This document shows, in pieces, positions 1 to 17,500 of a stretch of 64,000 nucleotides of DNA. Numbering within the stretch: the first letter of the stretch is position 1; each line of letters opens with the position of its first letter. The DNA is from Chrysomallon squamiferum (taxonomy: Eukaryota > Mollusca > Gastropoda > Neomphalida > Peltospiridae), in contig CM022672.1 of assembly GCA_012295275.1 (NCBI GenBank), positions 13,253,995 through 13,317,994 of the forward strand, written 5' to 3'. Made by a program: the position numbers and the translations under genes. The notes under the pieces are model-generated. The model was not told where the DNA came from, did no database searches, and saw only the letters and a program-made list of their open reading frames with translations.

Positions 1-104
1 TCCTCAAATAATTAATCTAAAAACAGAGACTTACATATCTCTAGTCTCTTTTAATATCACAAGGAAAAAAAACAAATTAAAAAATTCTCATAATGAAATG
101 TTAC

Positions 105-206
105 CTTCTTGTCTTTGTGATTTTAATGTGGTAGAACACAGAGAACGACATGTCATTGCTGACCCAGTTGTTCTGCATGCCCACAACCGAACCATCTGCT
201 TGAAAT
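105..206 (-). CDS. Possible internal exon of an unidentified minus-strand gene
   Basis: On the minus strand a 102-base open segment is bounded by a pyrimidine-rich acceptor (TTTTTTCTTATCAG) and a GTAACA donor. In the most protein-like frame it reads FQADGSVVGMQNNW followed by VSNDMSFSVFYHIKITKTR, which looks like a beta-rich domain. A second frame is also open, so the reading frame is not certain. I do not recognise the family. The partner exons would lie beyond the left edge (downstream) and at higher coordinates (upstream), but none could be joined in phase. It could be the edge of a neighbouring gene or a chance open stretch. Confidence 0.3.
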
Positions 207-1149
207 CTGATAAGAAAAAATAATCAACTTAATTATATTTAAATATTAAAATAGAGTGCTATAGAATTAACTATATTTTAATTGTACGTACATCAAATTT
301 GAAGAAGTTGCTTGATTTACCAAAATTTTGCAATAGTGATAATAATCATTAGCATTTTCTGGCTTCTTTATCCATGAAAATGAATAAATCATAGCCAAAA
401 GCAAATGACACATATAAACCACAAGTATATCTGCTTTTCAGTAATATCGAAAGTTCAAAATTATTTCTTAAAATGTACATGAATTGATGCAATTTGTATC
501 TTTTTTGTTTTTAATTTATTATTAAATGCGATTAATCATTTAATTATCACTATCAATGTATCATGTAAAATATATTATTATAAATTGTTATTATGTAATG
601 CATTCAATGTAATTAATTTGTTGTGTTACTAATTTACAATTGACATGTAACCACCACTGTTTGAATATTAATTAATTAAATACAAAGATCATGAAATGTT
701 ATGATAAAAATTATTGCTACTTTAAAGCGATGAAATATTCTTACATCTTAGTTAAACTTCAAACAATCAAAGCTAATAATGTAATAATGTAGTAATATAA
801 ATATGACTATATCATTTATCATTTATATGTAAATTCTTAAAATTTTAATAACAAAATCGTGTAAACGTGATGTCGTTTTGATGTAAACAGAACGTAAATA
901 TTTTATTATATAATATAGCGCATAAGCTGAGATCACTTGTTAAAACTTAAATAGGAATATTTATAACAACTATTAATAATCAGATGAGTACATACAGCTG
1001 CATTTTACTGTTGACTTTCGCGCAAGGATGACACCGACTTCCATTATGCAGGCTGACATTTCAATTTCCGGTATTGTTGAAAACCTACATGGACCGAAAT
1101 GAGAGCGCTTTGTCTTTATAGATACACGAGTAACAGAACATAAATAATT

Positions 1150-1214
<65 letters not shown>

Positions 1215-3372
1215 TATTATTAATATTATTATTAATATTATTATTATTATTATTATTACATGTATATGCATTTTACTTTTTTCTGCTAAAAATAGGCACC
1301 ATACATATTTTATTTCATTGTTCTATTTTCTGCCAAAAATAAAGTTAATTCCTAAACCCATAGAATTCTGGACTTCAGATGCAGTATGTAAATAGTTAAA
1401 TATCCCCGACTCCGTCAAAAAAAAAAAAAAAAAAAAAATAGCGCAAAAGCTCATACATAAATATATTGTTTTCCATCCACATATTCTTTTTTTTTTTTTT
1501 TTTTTTTTTCATTTCTAAGATTGTTATCATTATCATTGTTCATTTTCTTAACTAAATTTTAGAATTTGCTTTTTTATTATTATTATTATTATTATATATA
1601 TATTTTTTTTAATTGAACACTCTCAGGCAATATTCAAAAGTATTTGCCTAACCGAGGTAGGCTGACATTTACAGGCGCAAAGCGACAGATCCAGACCGAG
1701 TAAATTCAACTTTGGTGTGTGATCTACGCGATATTTTAACTATTAATTTGTTTTGTCTTGGTTCTATATTATTATGTTTCACGGCATAAATGAAAAAAAA
1801 AAAAAAAAAAAAAAATCCTTTTATTATATATTTATAATTTATAGGAACAAGGGCTGAAAAGCATACAAATCTGAAGTTAGGCTGCTGCGAGTTTTGCAAT
1901 GTAAAGTTGGCAGGATTTCGCTGTTTTTCCCTTTTCTTAGAGCTTCCTTCATTTCTCCACCACAACGATGACATAATGCAACACTTTCTTCATCATTTAC
2001 AAGGCCATTTCTTCGTAAAAAGGCCTTTATTTGATGAGACTGACATCACTACTTTTTGCTGAAATATCCTCTGCTATTGCTGTCTGTGTAAAAAGGATTA
2101 CATTAGCTAGATCTTTTTAATAAAAAATAATTTGCAGCAGATTTTAATTCTATCTTAAAGTACCCGACTTAAAATAAAAAAATAAAAAAAAGTAAATAAA
2201 TAAATAAATAAAGATTAAAGTAAAACAAACCAATTGAAAGAGAATATGATATTAGCTTAAAAGATTAATAGCAAGTTTACATTCGTTTCATATCGTCATT
2301 TTCCTATTTTTACGTTTTAGATAAGAATAAACAAATTATTTCAAATTCATAAAGATCATAAATTACGCGAATGGAAATTCCTATGAGCTTTGCTCTGGGT
2401 TGTGCAAAAATGGTAAAATGCAAAATCGACAATAGTCTTTGTTTTTTTACTTCAGAGATTCAGCATACCAATTTATTTTTCCGACATCATTATTTGGAAA
2501 CGAGTTGTCGCTTGTATTGTAAAATAACCTGCAACTTAATCAAATATATTTAGGATTTTTTGTTTTGTTCATATCGATCTATTCATAACTGCGTCCAAAT
2601 ATACAAATTAAGACACGTGACCGATCGTACCCTATGATTGGCCCGATGTCAAATCCTAGGAATCTTATTAGATATTATTGGATAATGCTGCATATTTCAA
2701 ATGATTGATAGCTTGTACTTATCATTTGAATATTATTTAAATCTAATTTGTTGTCAAGCCCTCTGGCTTGTCAGAGTGCGTACCTGTCGTAGACGTGTTT
2801 CACAACAGCTTGCTCCGATTAGCACGCTAATGTTTTTTTCTGTCTGTCACCACTCCAACGATATGTTTTGCCGATCAATATATATACCGTATAATTCTTA
2901 CAGAGATAAAAAAAAAAAAAAAAGAATAGAAAAGAAAACAAGAAGTTACTTAATACAAACTTTGACCAAAGTTTGAAAGAAAAAGAAAGAAAAAAAAAAA
3001 AAAAAACGAGGAGAAAAGTCTGCAATTTACAATACTCGGACAATTTAACGGGGTCAAAATGATGATACAAAATTAACCAAATGTTCCCAGACCTTCTTCC
3101 AGTTACGTTCCTAAAGCAGAAGCACCTTACATACAGACATGGCAGCCAAAATAATTGGTTTGGCCCTTTGGTGCCACTCCAACAAAAATGCGATTTCGGG
3201 AGAAATGACACGTTTTAAGTCTTTTCTATAAAAATATTCATTCAAAGCAGAACTGCGCCTGCGATATTTTTAAAACATTTATTTTCACCATCCTATGCGA
3301 TCGCTAGAGGCAAGATTTTTCTGTGACGGACATTTAAATATCCCACAGAGGCCATTTCTTTCCTTGTTTATG
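207..3372. other. Non-coding AT-rich stretch
   Basis: I see no supported gene here. Open frames in this stretch run through poly-A/T tracts or are short and AT-driven. It contains a mirror AAT/ATT microsatellite, a 22-base poly-A run (1417-1438) directly after CCCCGACTCCGTC, which could be the tail of a retroposed element, a 23-base poly-T run (1487-1509), and further A-rich runs near 2909-2925 and 2990-3006. Confidence 0.6.
1152..1258. repeat. AAT microsatellite abutting an ATT run
   Basis: About 60 bases of AAT units are followed directly by about 45 bases of ATT units with two interruptions. The two halves are reverse complements, so the tract can fold on itself. Confidence 0.9.
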
Positions 3373-3880
3373 CAGTGGAACCTCGGGTTACGAACTCCTA
3401 GAAGCACGAACAAATCGGATTACGAACCGTGATCTTAGGCAACTTTTATCTCGGTTTACGAATTATGTCCCGAGTTACTACAGCGGCACGCCACGACAAC
3501 CTTTCTTTTGACGTTGGTTTTGACGTCAACATCTAGTAGAGATAAGAAGTGATGTTCACGTCAAAATCGGTCAAAGTACGGATTACAGGCATGCCCAATA
3601 ACAAATATATATCAAGAATTAGGGTCTTTTGCAGTGAGATTGTGCGCTAGCATTTTTTTTTAAAGTGTTGCTGCTTTTATATGTATATTTTTTTTATTGT
3701 ACCTTATTCTATATGGCGCCCAAGAAAACAAAAAGTGAAAGCTGGTGTAAAGCATAAACCTATCACAGGAGAGGTTGAGTAAGAAATAATTGCAAAACAC
3801 GAAGAGTGGCGTTCGTATGTTTGACATTGCTTCGGTTTACGAACCGAGTTCTGGAATGTTCGTAACACGTGGTTCCACTC
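3373..3880 (+). mobile_element. Degenerate pogo/Tigger-like DNA transposon
   Basis: The left end reads CAGTGGAACCTCGGGTTACG, and the right end carries its near reverse complement (CGTAACACGTGGTTCCACTC), followed by TA. Copies of the CGGTTTACGAA motif recur inside both ends. An ATG at 3713 opens a peptide starting MAPKKTKSE that stops soon. In shifted frames further on, KPITGEVE, IIAKHEE and then FDIA can be read, matching the N-terminal helix-turn-helix start of Tigger/pogo (CENP-B-like) transposases. Frameshifts and stops, and only about 508 bases in total, mean the copy is dead and internally deleted. Assignment to this superfamily is an inference from ends and peptide; the TA duplication is clear only on the right. 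Confidence 0.7.
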
Positions 3881-4946
3881 TACCGTTAAAATAAGGAGTT
3901 ACAGCCTTCAGTTTGGTTTCCGTGGCAGACAAGTTTCGTATACGCGTGATTTTACGGAAAAACTCGTGTCGCGAACGTATATATTTCTTGAAAGTTTGAT
4001 GTACACGCGATTTTCACACACTAATTTTGTTTGTTTTTTTAAGACTAATCTACCTTATTATTTGTCCCTTTATGAAATAAACCTAGATAAAAAACGACTC
4101 AATAAAACTGAAATTTATTTATTTTTCAAAACTTGTTGATTGGGAGAAAAGAGCAACAGTGCTTTTTTTTTGAAAACACTAGGAAAGCACCAACTGCTTA
4201 TATATATATATATATATATGTGGAATATTTCCTCGAAACCAGAATTTCATCAATTATAATTACTCAAAACCCTTATAAGTTTTGGATTTTAACATACAAG
4301 ACAAACATTTCAGTGTGGCTTCAATGGGTAAATTACACAATTTTACACGTGAACTTGTTCATCTGTAAAACTGATAGCAAATGGAAGGAATTCCCTTCAA
4401 TACCTGTTTGCCCTTTTTAGCTGCCATTCAGTTGAGAGTTAATTTTCTAAATAAATGAACTAATGGTGCATCAGAAATCAAAACTGCAGTTCACGAATGA
4501 AATAAAAAACAGTTCGTAACATTACACAACCAAACAGTACTAAGAAATACAAAAATTATAAAACAAAAAACAAAATTTTCACATATTTTATCAAATTTTT
4601 ACTCTTTAATTATAAAACAAATGTTTCAAACATGCCATATGTGCGCGATGTTCACATTACTAATTTTGCTTTGTTCAGCATCAGTAATGATCTTTACATA
4701 ATATGTATATAAATAAAAACACTTTTTCTTCTACTTCAATTCCAATTATTTCTTTATTATACTTATTGAATTTATTTGAGCTTCAAACTCTTTGAGAATT
4801 ATTTCCAGTTTTCAAGATTGCAAGCAATTTAAATTTCAAAATTGTGATAAACGCACTATTCCTCGAATAATGTTTTGGTTTCAGCAAACCATTTGTTATC
4901 TGACATGAATGGATGAGGACATTACTGTTGAAGGCTTGAACAGTTG
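3881..4946. other. Intergenic stretch downstream of WDR5
   Basis: I see no gene. It is AT-rich, with a short AT dinucleotide run near 4199-4219 that creates an artificial open frame. Confidence 0.6.
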
Positions 4947-4952
4947 TTTATT
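4947..4952 (-). terminator. Candidate poly(A) signal of WDR5
   Basis: AATAAA on the minus strand, about 90 bases after the WDR5 stop codon. It is the first canonical signal downstream of the stop, so a short 3'UTR is likely. Confidence 0.55.
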
Positions 4953-5042
4953 TTTTTAGCCCATTCCAGTAACTGAACAGCAGCAGTCCCAGGCTCAAGA
5001 TGCACTTGTATGCCAATTAATAAAATGTTTATGACAAATAAA

Positions 5043-11603
<6,561 letters not shown>

Positions 11604-13962
11604 TGCTTAAAAGCAGGAAAAAAACTTATTTCAAAAAAATAAAATAAAATAAAAATTGAGATAATTAAAATGCCTGAAAATTAAAACAGGCAAACTGTAA
11701 GTAGTAAAAGTATTGAAAAAAATAAAATAAAAAAATGAGTTCAGATTGTTATTTTGAACTATTTTGCTTCACATAACCCTTCTGATTTAACATTTTTACA
11801 GCTGGCTAAAGACTGAAAAAGGATATCCGACACTGGTGTTTGATCATTTCAGCAACCAGTATGACTACAATAATAAATAAACTTTTAAGTGTTGCTTTAC
11901 TCCAGATTATTTATTTCTTGTTGCTTTGTTTTGATGCTAACAATACATTAAAAAACATAAGTAGAAACCACAAACTGCTTATGAAACAATATCTTTGATA
12001 ATTATTGTTTTTAATTCAATAATCAGCTGGAAATGAAATGGGTAATGGTGTCCAAAGAAAAGGTCCTTTTCATGTAAGTAATAGCCCCTTTCACTTTCAT
12101 CTGTTTCTGGGATATAAATTTCATTCATTCCAAACTTAATAGACATTTTCTCTGTACACCTTTATTAGATGTATCATACAAACTTACATTTTCATTGAAC
12201 TCAATGTATTTTTCAGTTCTGCTCATGCGCAGAAAACATACAAGTATAATACAGGGACAAGACAATGACAGTTTTCTGATTTCTGGACCAAGGCTTTATA
12301 CAGGCCTATATTAGTGCACACATACACAAACACACACACATATAAGTATGTACTAATGTATATATAAATAGGTATATTAGAAAAAAAAAATATAATAATC
12401 AGATTTCCTATTCTGTTACAAACAGCACTAAACAAATAATAAAATATATTAACAAATAAAGAAGCTATGGACACTTTAATAAGGTAAAAAATTGCGTTAT
12501 TTGAATCTGGGTTTTTCACTGTTATTTTAGGCTTTAATCTAATCTAATCTGTATGATTTAGTAGTGACCAAATGGCAAAAAATGGCCAGTACTGCATTTC
12601 CTTTTCAAGACAGTCAAGTTTCTGGATAATTATACTGAGGTATCAGCTATACAGAGTATTATCAACAATTTAGAATAATCAAATAAATATTGTTTAAAAG
12701 AAGCCGCTGTGATCAATCACAAGTTGTTTTGTAAATATGGACATTGTCCAATGAAGTCATATGTTACATGATTTGTAAGACTGACAACACAAATTGTGGA
12801 TCGGCAAAAAACTATTTGGTCAGACTTTGTTAATGAATAGCAAGCAAGAAGACTGACTAGTAAACCCACAACATGTATTATCTGAAATGTTATGTGGTCT
12901 TATAATACTTATTATATAGGTTCTATATGATTTGATGGAAATATAATGGTTTAGTCGATTCAGAATGAAGAGCTATTTTTACTGAATTTCATTTGTTATG
13001 ATGCTCTATCGGAATGACAGCATTCAGTTTTGTAAGTTCAAAACTTTCTTTGCATTTATAGAATTGAATGCATTTTTTTTAGTTTGTAGTTGAAATGTTG
13101 TTTTAATAAATGTATTTAATTTTGAAAAACAACAACAAAAAAACATGTTTATTGATGTGTTTTGATCAGCTGAACATGAGCAAAATTTTATAACTGAATG
13201 AATCACATGAAAAATTCTAAAAAGACAATGTAACTTGTAAACAGGAATGACTATCACATCTTATTCAGAAAACATCAGTAAATAATTGTGCCAAATAAAC
13301 GAAAACCTACATTTTTGGATAGCCCTCACAACACTTGGCATGCTCCTAAGAGGTACTATTGGGGGGAAATTGTGTTTTGTAACATACCTAAAGCTAATTC
13401 TATAGGAAAAATAAATAAAGAAAAGAACAAAACGAAATTGTATTTAACCAATACATATTATTATTAATATCAATCTAAAGCTGTTTTTTTTGGAAAACAG
13501 ACAAATGGTATAGTACTGTTTAAAATTAATAGACAAGAAACACTTATTGAGTTAAAACTTTTTAAAAATAATAATAAATATTTATATTAATATCAATCCG
13601 ACAACAAAACTTAAACTGTCATCCCAAATCCAAGTATCATATTCATAGATTCATAGTATGTGTATTATGACTTTACTTAACTACTATGATGTTTACTTAC
13701 ACTGTGAGTATGACACATACGATTATCGAAAATCAAATGAATGCGAATGCAGAAATAAATTGGAAAATCCAAAATGCCAGTGCAAGTAGCATAAGTCTGG
13801 ATCACTGATTCGAATGAATTATTATGAATCATTGAATGGTGATCATGAATGATAAAAACATATTAAATTCTCTGAATAACGAATATTCCACACACCAAGT
13901 ATTATTTGAAATATTAAAGTATATAATAATAGAAAGTGATATAGTGCTTACGTAATCTTACA
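11604..13962 (-). other. Probable WDR5 5'UTR intron
   Basis: No coding potential is seen. A TTTTCCTGCTTTTAAG acceptor lies just before the WDR5 start codon on the minus strand, and GTAAGA (reverse complement of 13957-13962) next to the promoter region is a plausible donor. A noncoding first exon around 13963-14030 is therefore inferred; only transcript data would prove it. Confidence 0.45.
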
Positions 13963-14051
13963 TTCAATATACAAAGCCAACTCTAATCAGTAATCTACTT
14001 CCAAATATTGTAAACACACTTCCCGCTACCAGCACACATGGCCGAACTTCC

Positions 14052-14063
14052 TACGCATGCGTA
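14052..14063. promoter_or_regulatory. NRF1-like palindrome in the WDR5/BET promoter
   Basis: The palindrome TACGCATGCGTA resembles the NRF1 consensus GCGCATGCGC. It lies in the comparatively GC-rich segment between the WDR5 and BET genes, with a GAACTTCC motif just upstream. It could serve both genes. Confidence 0.5.
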
Positions 14064-14294
14064 TACTTGTAGATACGGAAATTGATGTTTCAAGGACATT
14101 GTTGTTTTTATTGACCTTCTGATAAAGCGGATGTTTTTGGTTTACTTTCTTCGGGATTTTATCACATGCTTTAAATCGGAACTATTTTTACTAAAAGTCA
14201 TGGAAATACTCTTTAGATAATGTGCAATTTAGTAGATTTTCCATCAAAAGACGGTTCGGAAAGTATTCCTCAAGGGGTCACGTGATTGAATCAA

Positions 14295-14563
14295 CCAATA
14301 ACAAATGTGAAGCTGATTGCACAACAGACTGGAAGTTTCAGTCGTGTGTTCGGCTTGGTGGGAATAGGTTGGGATGTACGGATGTACCGAAAGTTTTACA
14401 TGTTTAAATACTAAATACAAAGACCACATAACGTTTTAATATCATAAAACACACCTAATTTTTGTTTATTAATTCTTTTATTTGCAAACTTTTGCCTTTC
14501 TCAAAATCATGTGATACGAACTGACCAATCGAATTGTCTGATTTTTAAACACCCATATATAAG
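14295..14563 (+). promoter_or_regulatory. Putative BET-gene promoter: CCAAT boxes and a TATATAAG motif
   Basis: CCAAT occurs at 14295-14299 and 14525-14529. TATATAAG lies at about 14555-14562, only some 27-35 bases before the first in-frame ATG. If that TATA is used, the leader would be a few bases long, or translation would begin at the in-frame ATG at 14638. Confidence 0.4.
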
Positions 14564-14589
14564 CTTCCAGACGGACGACATCAAATGCG

Positions 14590-17500
14590 ATGCAATTGAT
14601 AGACGCTAATGGAGAGGCGGAAAATCTAACAAAAGTGATGGACCCAAAGAGCCATCCGGCGCTGAAAGGGTACCAGCAGAATGTGCAAAACGTCAATGCA
14701 GGGTACTTTGTTGATATTTTTCGTATGTAATGCCTAAAAAACACATTATTTCAGTCTGTATATTTTCTTGCTTGAACATCCGGCATTGTGTAGATGTCGA
14801 TCGTGACATTGTCTCAGATAAAACATAAAATTATTGAAAAATGACGATTTTTGGGGGCTTTTTAAAATGTAAACATGATTTTTATGATGTTTAGATTATA
14901 TTTTCGATTTCATAAAAAGTTTTGAAAGTCGTAGCTGTGTAGAATTTCGTAAATTACTGTTGCCCTAGATTGCAACCTTTGTTACCTGCTTGTCCTAAAT
15001 TTTTATGTAGTTGTGGAGTCACGAGAACAGTAATACTGGCTGTATTTTGACTGTATAGAACAAGTAGGTAGAAAGTCGGTGTATTGGAACTTCAGACTTA
15101 AAAAATAAATTCTAGTGGGTTGTTTATACTAACCCTTGACATAATAATGTGCTTTTTTTTGCCTTCGTCACCAGGCGGTTAACAAAATTACTCAGTAACA
15201 AGTTCTAACAAATGTACTAGCTCACAATTTGTTATGGAATACCAATATTATATTTGTAAATCTGTGCTTTTTATGTTTATCTTAAAAAACTTTGCTCTGT
15301 TATGACTTGTGTAGTTACTTGGAAAACTAATGTGACTGTAAGATGAATTTCAAGTAATATTTCAAACAAATCATTTACTTCAACAAAAGAGTAATAAAAA
15401 AATAATTCTTGCATGTCTTGCAAGTTGTTGAAATTAATAAGATAAAACATTTTTGATAATTTTAAGTGGCATTATATTTAGTTACTTTTATTTACAAGAA
15501 TACATATTTTAGTCTGAATTCATTCTTTTAGACTTGTTTTATTGAAATATATTTCAAATAGACTTGTATAATTGTATTATTCACATCCAGTTGCTCTTAC
15601 TAAGAGCTTTATAATGTTTAGGTTTTTTTTTTCACTTTAATTTTTTTAAAAGATAGTTGTAGTACATTTTGCACCCTAACTTAATTTTTAAAATCACTTT
15701 TCTGTGTCTGCACTGAAGGAAAATGTTGAACAAAGACCTTGAGTTTTTAAAAAATTAAGCTCCTAGCCTTATTAATGGTAAGCTGTATTTTTTTTTTTTT
15801 GAATTAAAAGATTCTGTGATAACTTGACAAATAATTAAAATCTGTGATTCAGACAATTTAAAGTTAATAAAAAAATATATTAAATTTTGCATCCTGATAG
15901 ATAATTGGAAACAAATTAAACAAATGAATAAAATATAATAACACACATGCTGTGATGAATTGCAGTACCAGCCAGTACCAATATTTGGATCAAAGTAATC
16001 TAATTAAATTGCAGTGTATCAAGACCTTGACTACAATGATTTAGTCTTACAGTGGCATATTATATGCATCAGAAAGGATCACCATTAACAATACAAGTAC
16101 CAAGCAGTGGTTAGTATTGCCTGAAGTATGGCATGTTTGTACATTACTTAAAAAACATCCCAAAACTCTATCTGAATGGTTGAAGCTTAACATGCTTAGG
16201 AAAGAAAAACTTAACATAAAACAGTAAACCTATTGTTATGCAAAATGAAATAAGAAAAGCAAAAGAAACATGAAATGGAAATTAACTGAGTAGTTGAATG
16301 ATTATATAAATACATTAAAGGTTAAAATTTATTATATTTTGAGAAAGTTAAGGTAATTTAATACTATTGACAAGTTACATTTTGACTGTGCTTGTGTTTA
16401 ACTGCAAAATATGCATCATAGGATTCAGCCATTTGATGAATGTAGGAAAATAGTTTAAAGCCTGTATTTGGCATTGTAAAATATTGAAATATAAACTACT
16501 CCTTTGTGCTGTTTTATTAATTTTGTTTAAAATTGAGAAAATCATTGAAATATTACTGTTAACTTGCATCAGTAAATGCATGTACTTTTAAACTTCATAC
16601 ACATTTAATTAGTGTTGACAGCATTTGCTTGTCAAAAGTTAAAATACCTAAGATCTGATTAACAGAAACCGGGGGTAAAAATGTTTTATTAAAATAAGAA
16701 ACAGGAATTCAGAAGGGACTGCGTTTAAAAAATGTGATCTAATGTTCATAGCAGTTTATCATGCGTTCGGTGAGCAGTAAATATAAGTATTTGTACTTGT
16801 AAACAATAAGCTTTAAACAGTATTTTGATTCAAAAATAAAAAGTATCTGGAAATTTGTAAATATAAGAATTCTATTAGTAGAGGCTTTTAATTTCAGGTT
16901 TTTATTACAATGTAGAACACGTGTGTGTAAGTGTGTATTCTTATTATACAGAGGATGGTGACCTTTACCAAATTAAAATTGTGTATTACATACAAATTAC
17001 TTGATTACTTGTGAATTTTGCATTTTACTTAAATTTGTGCAGATAGGCAGTTTGCTCTGAAGGCATTTCTCAAAAGAACTGAAATTTTTGTTTTGCTCAT
17101 TGTAAATCGATCAATTTTGCTTTATTCAGATTCAACCGATAATTGGTACCAGCAATTACATTCTCTGTGAAAATGAAGAAAAGTTCTGCTGAGGTTCACA
17201 CATGGTGAGGAGTAGTAAATAGTGCAGATAAAGGGAGAGCAAACATCAGTACCAATTGTTTTTGAATATCTAAATTTAAAAAAAAAATCTTACTTTCAAT
17301 TAATTTAAACATTCTTCATAAATAAATAGCACTTTCTGTAAATCAGAAAAATTGCTTTAAAAAGCCTGAAATTGCAGACTGACTATGCACTTAATACATA
17401 ACTAGATATTGTTTTTAAATTGTACATACTCATTTAACTTGATTCTTGTTTACATTACAGGGCTAATGGAGATGTCGCTAGTGAAAGCTCCAGTAATCCA

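Noticed and set aside
996-1059. Possible first exon on the minus strand (starting MSACIMEVGVILARK) with a GTATGT donor
   Set aside because: Its splice phase does not fit the most protein-like frame of the exon at 105-206, and nothing else supports it.
1669-1974. 101-codon open frame on the minus strand
   Set aside because: It depends on a poly-T run read as Phe and has no recognisable domain.
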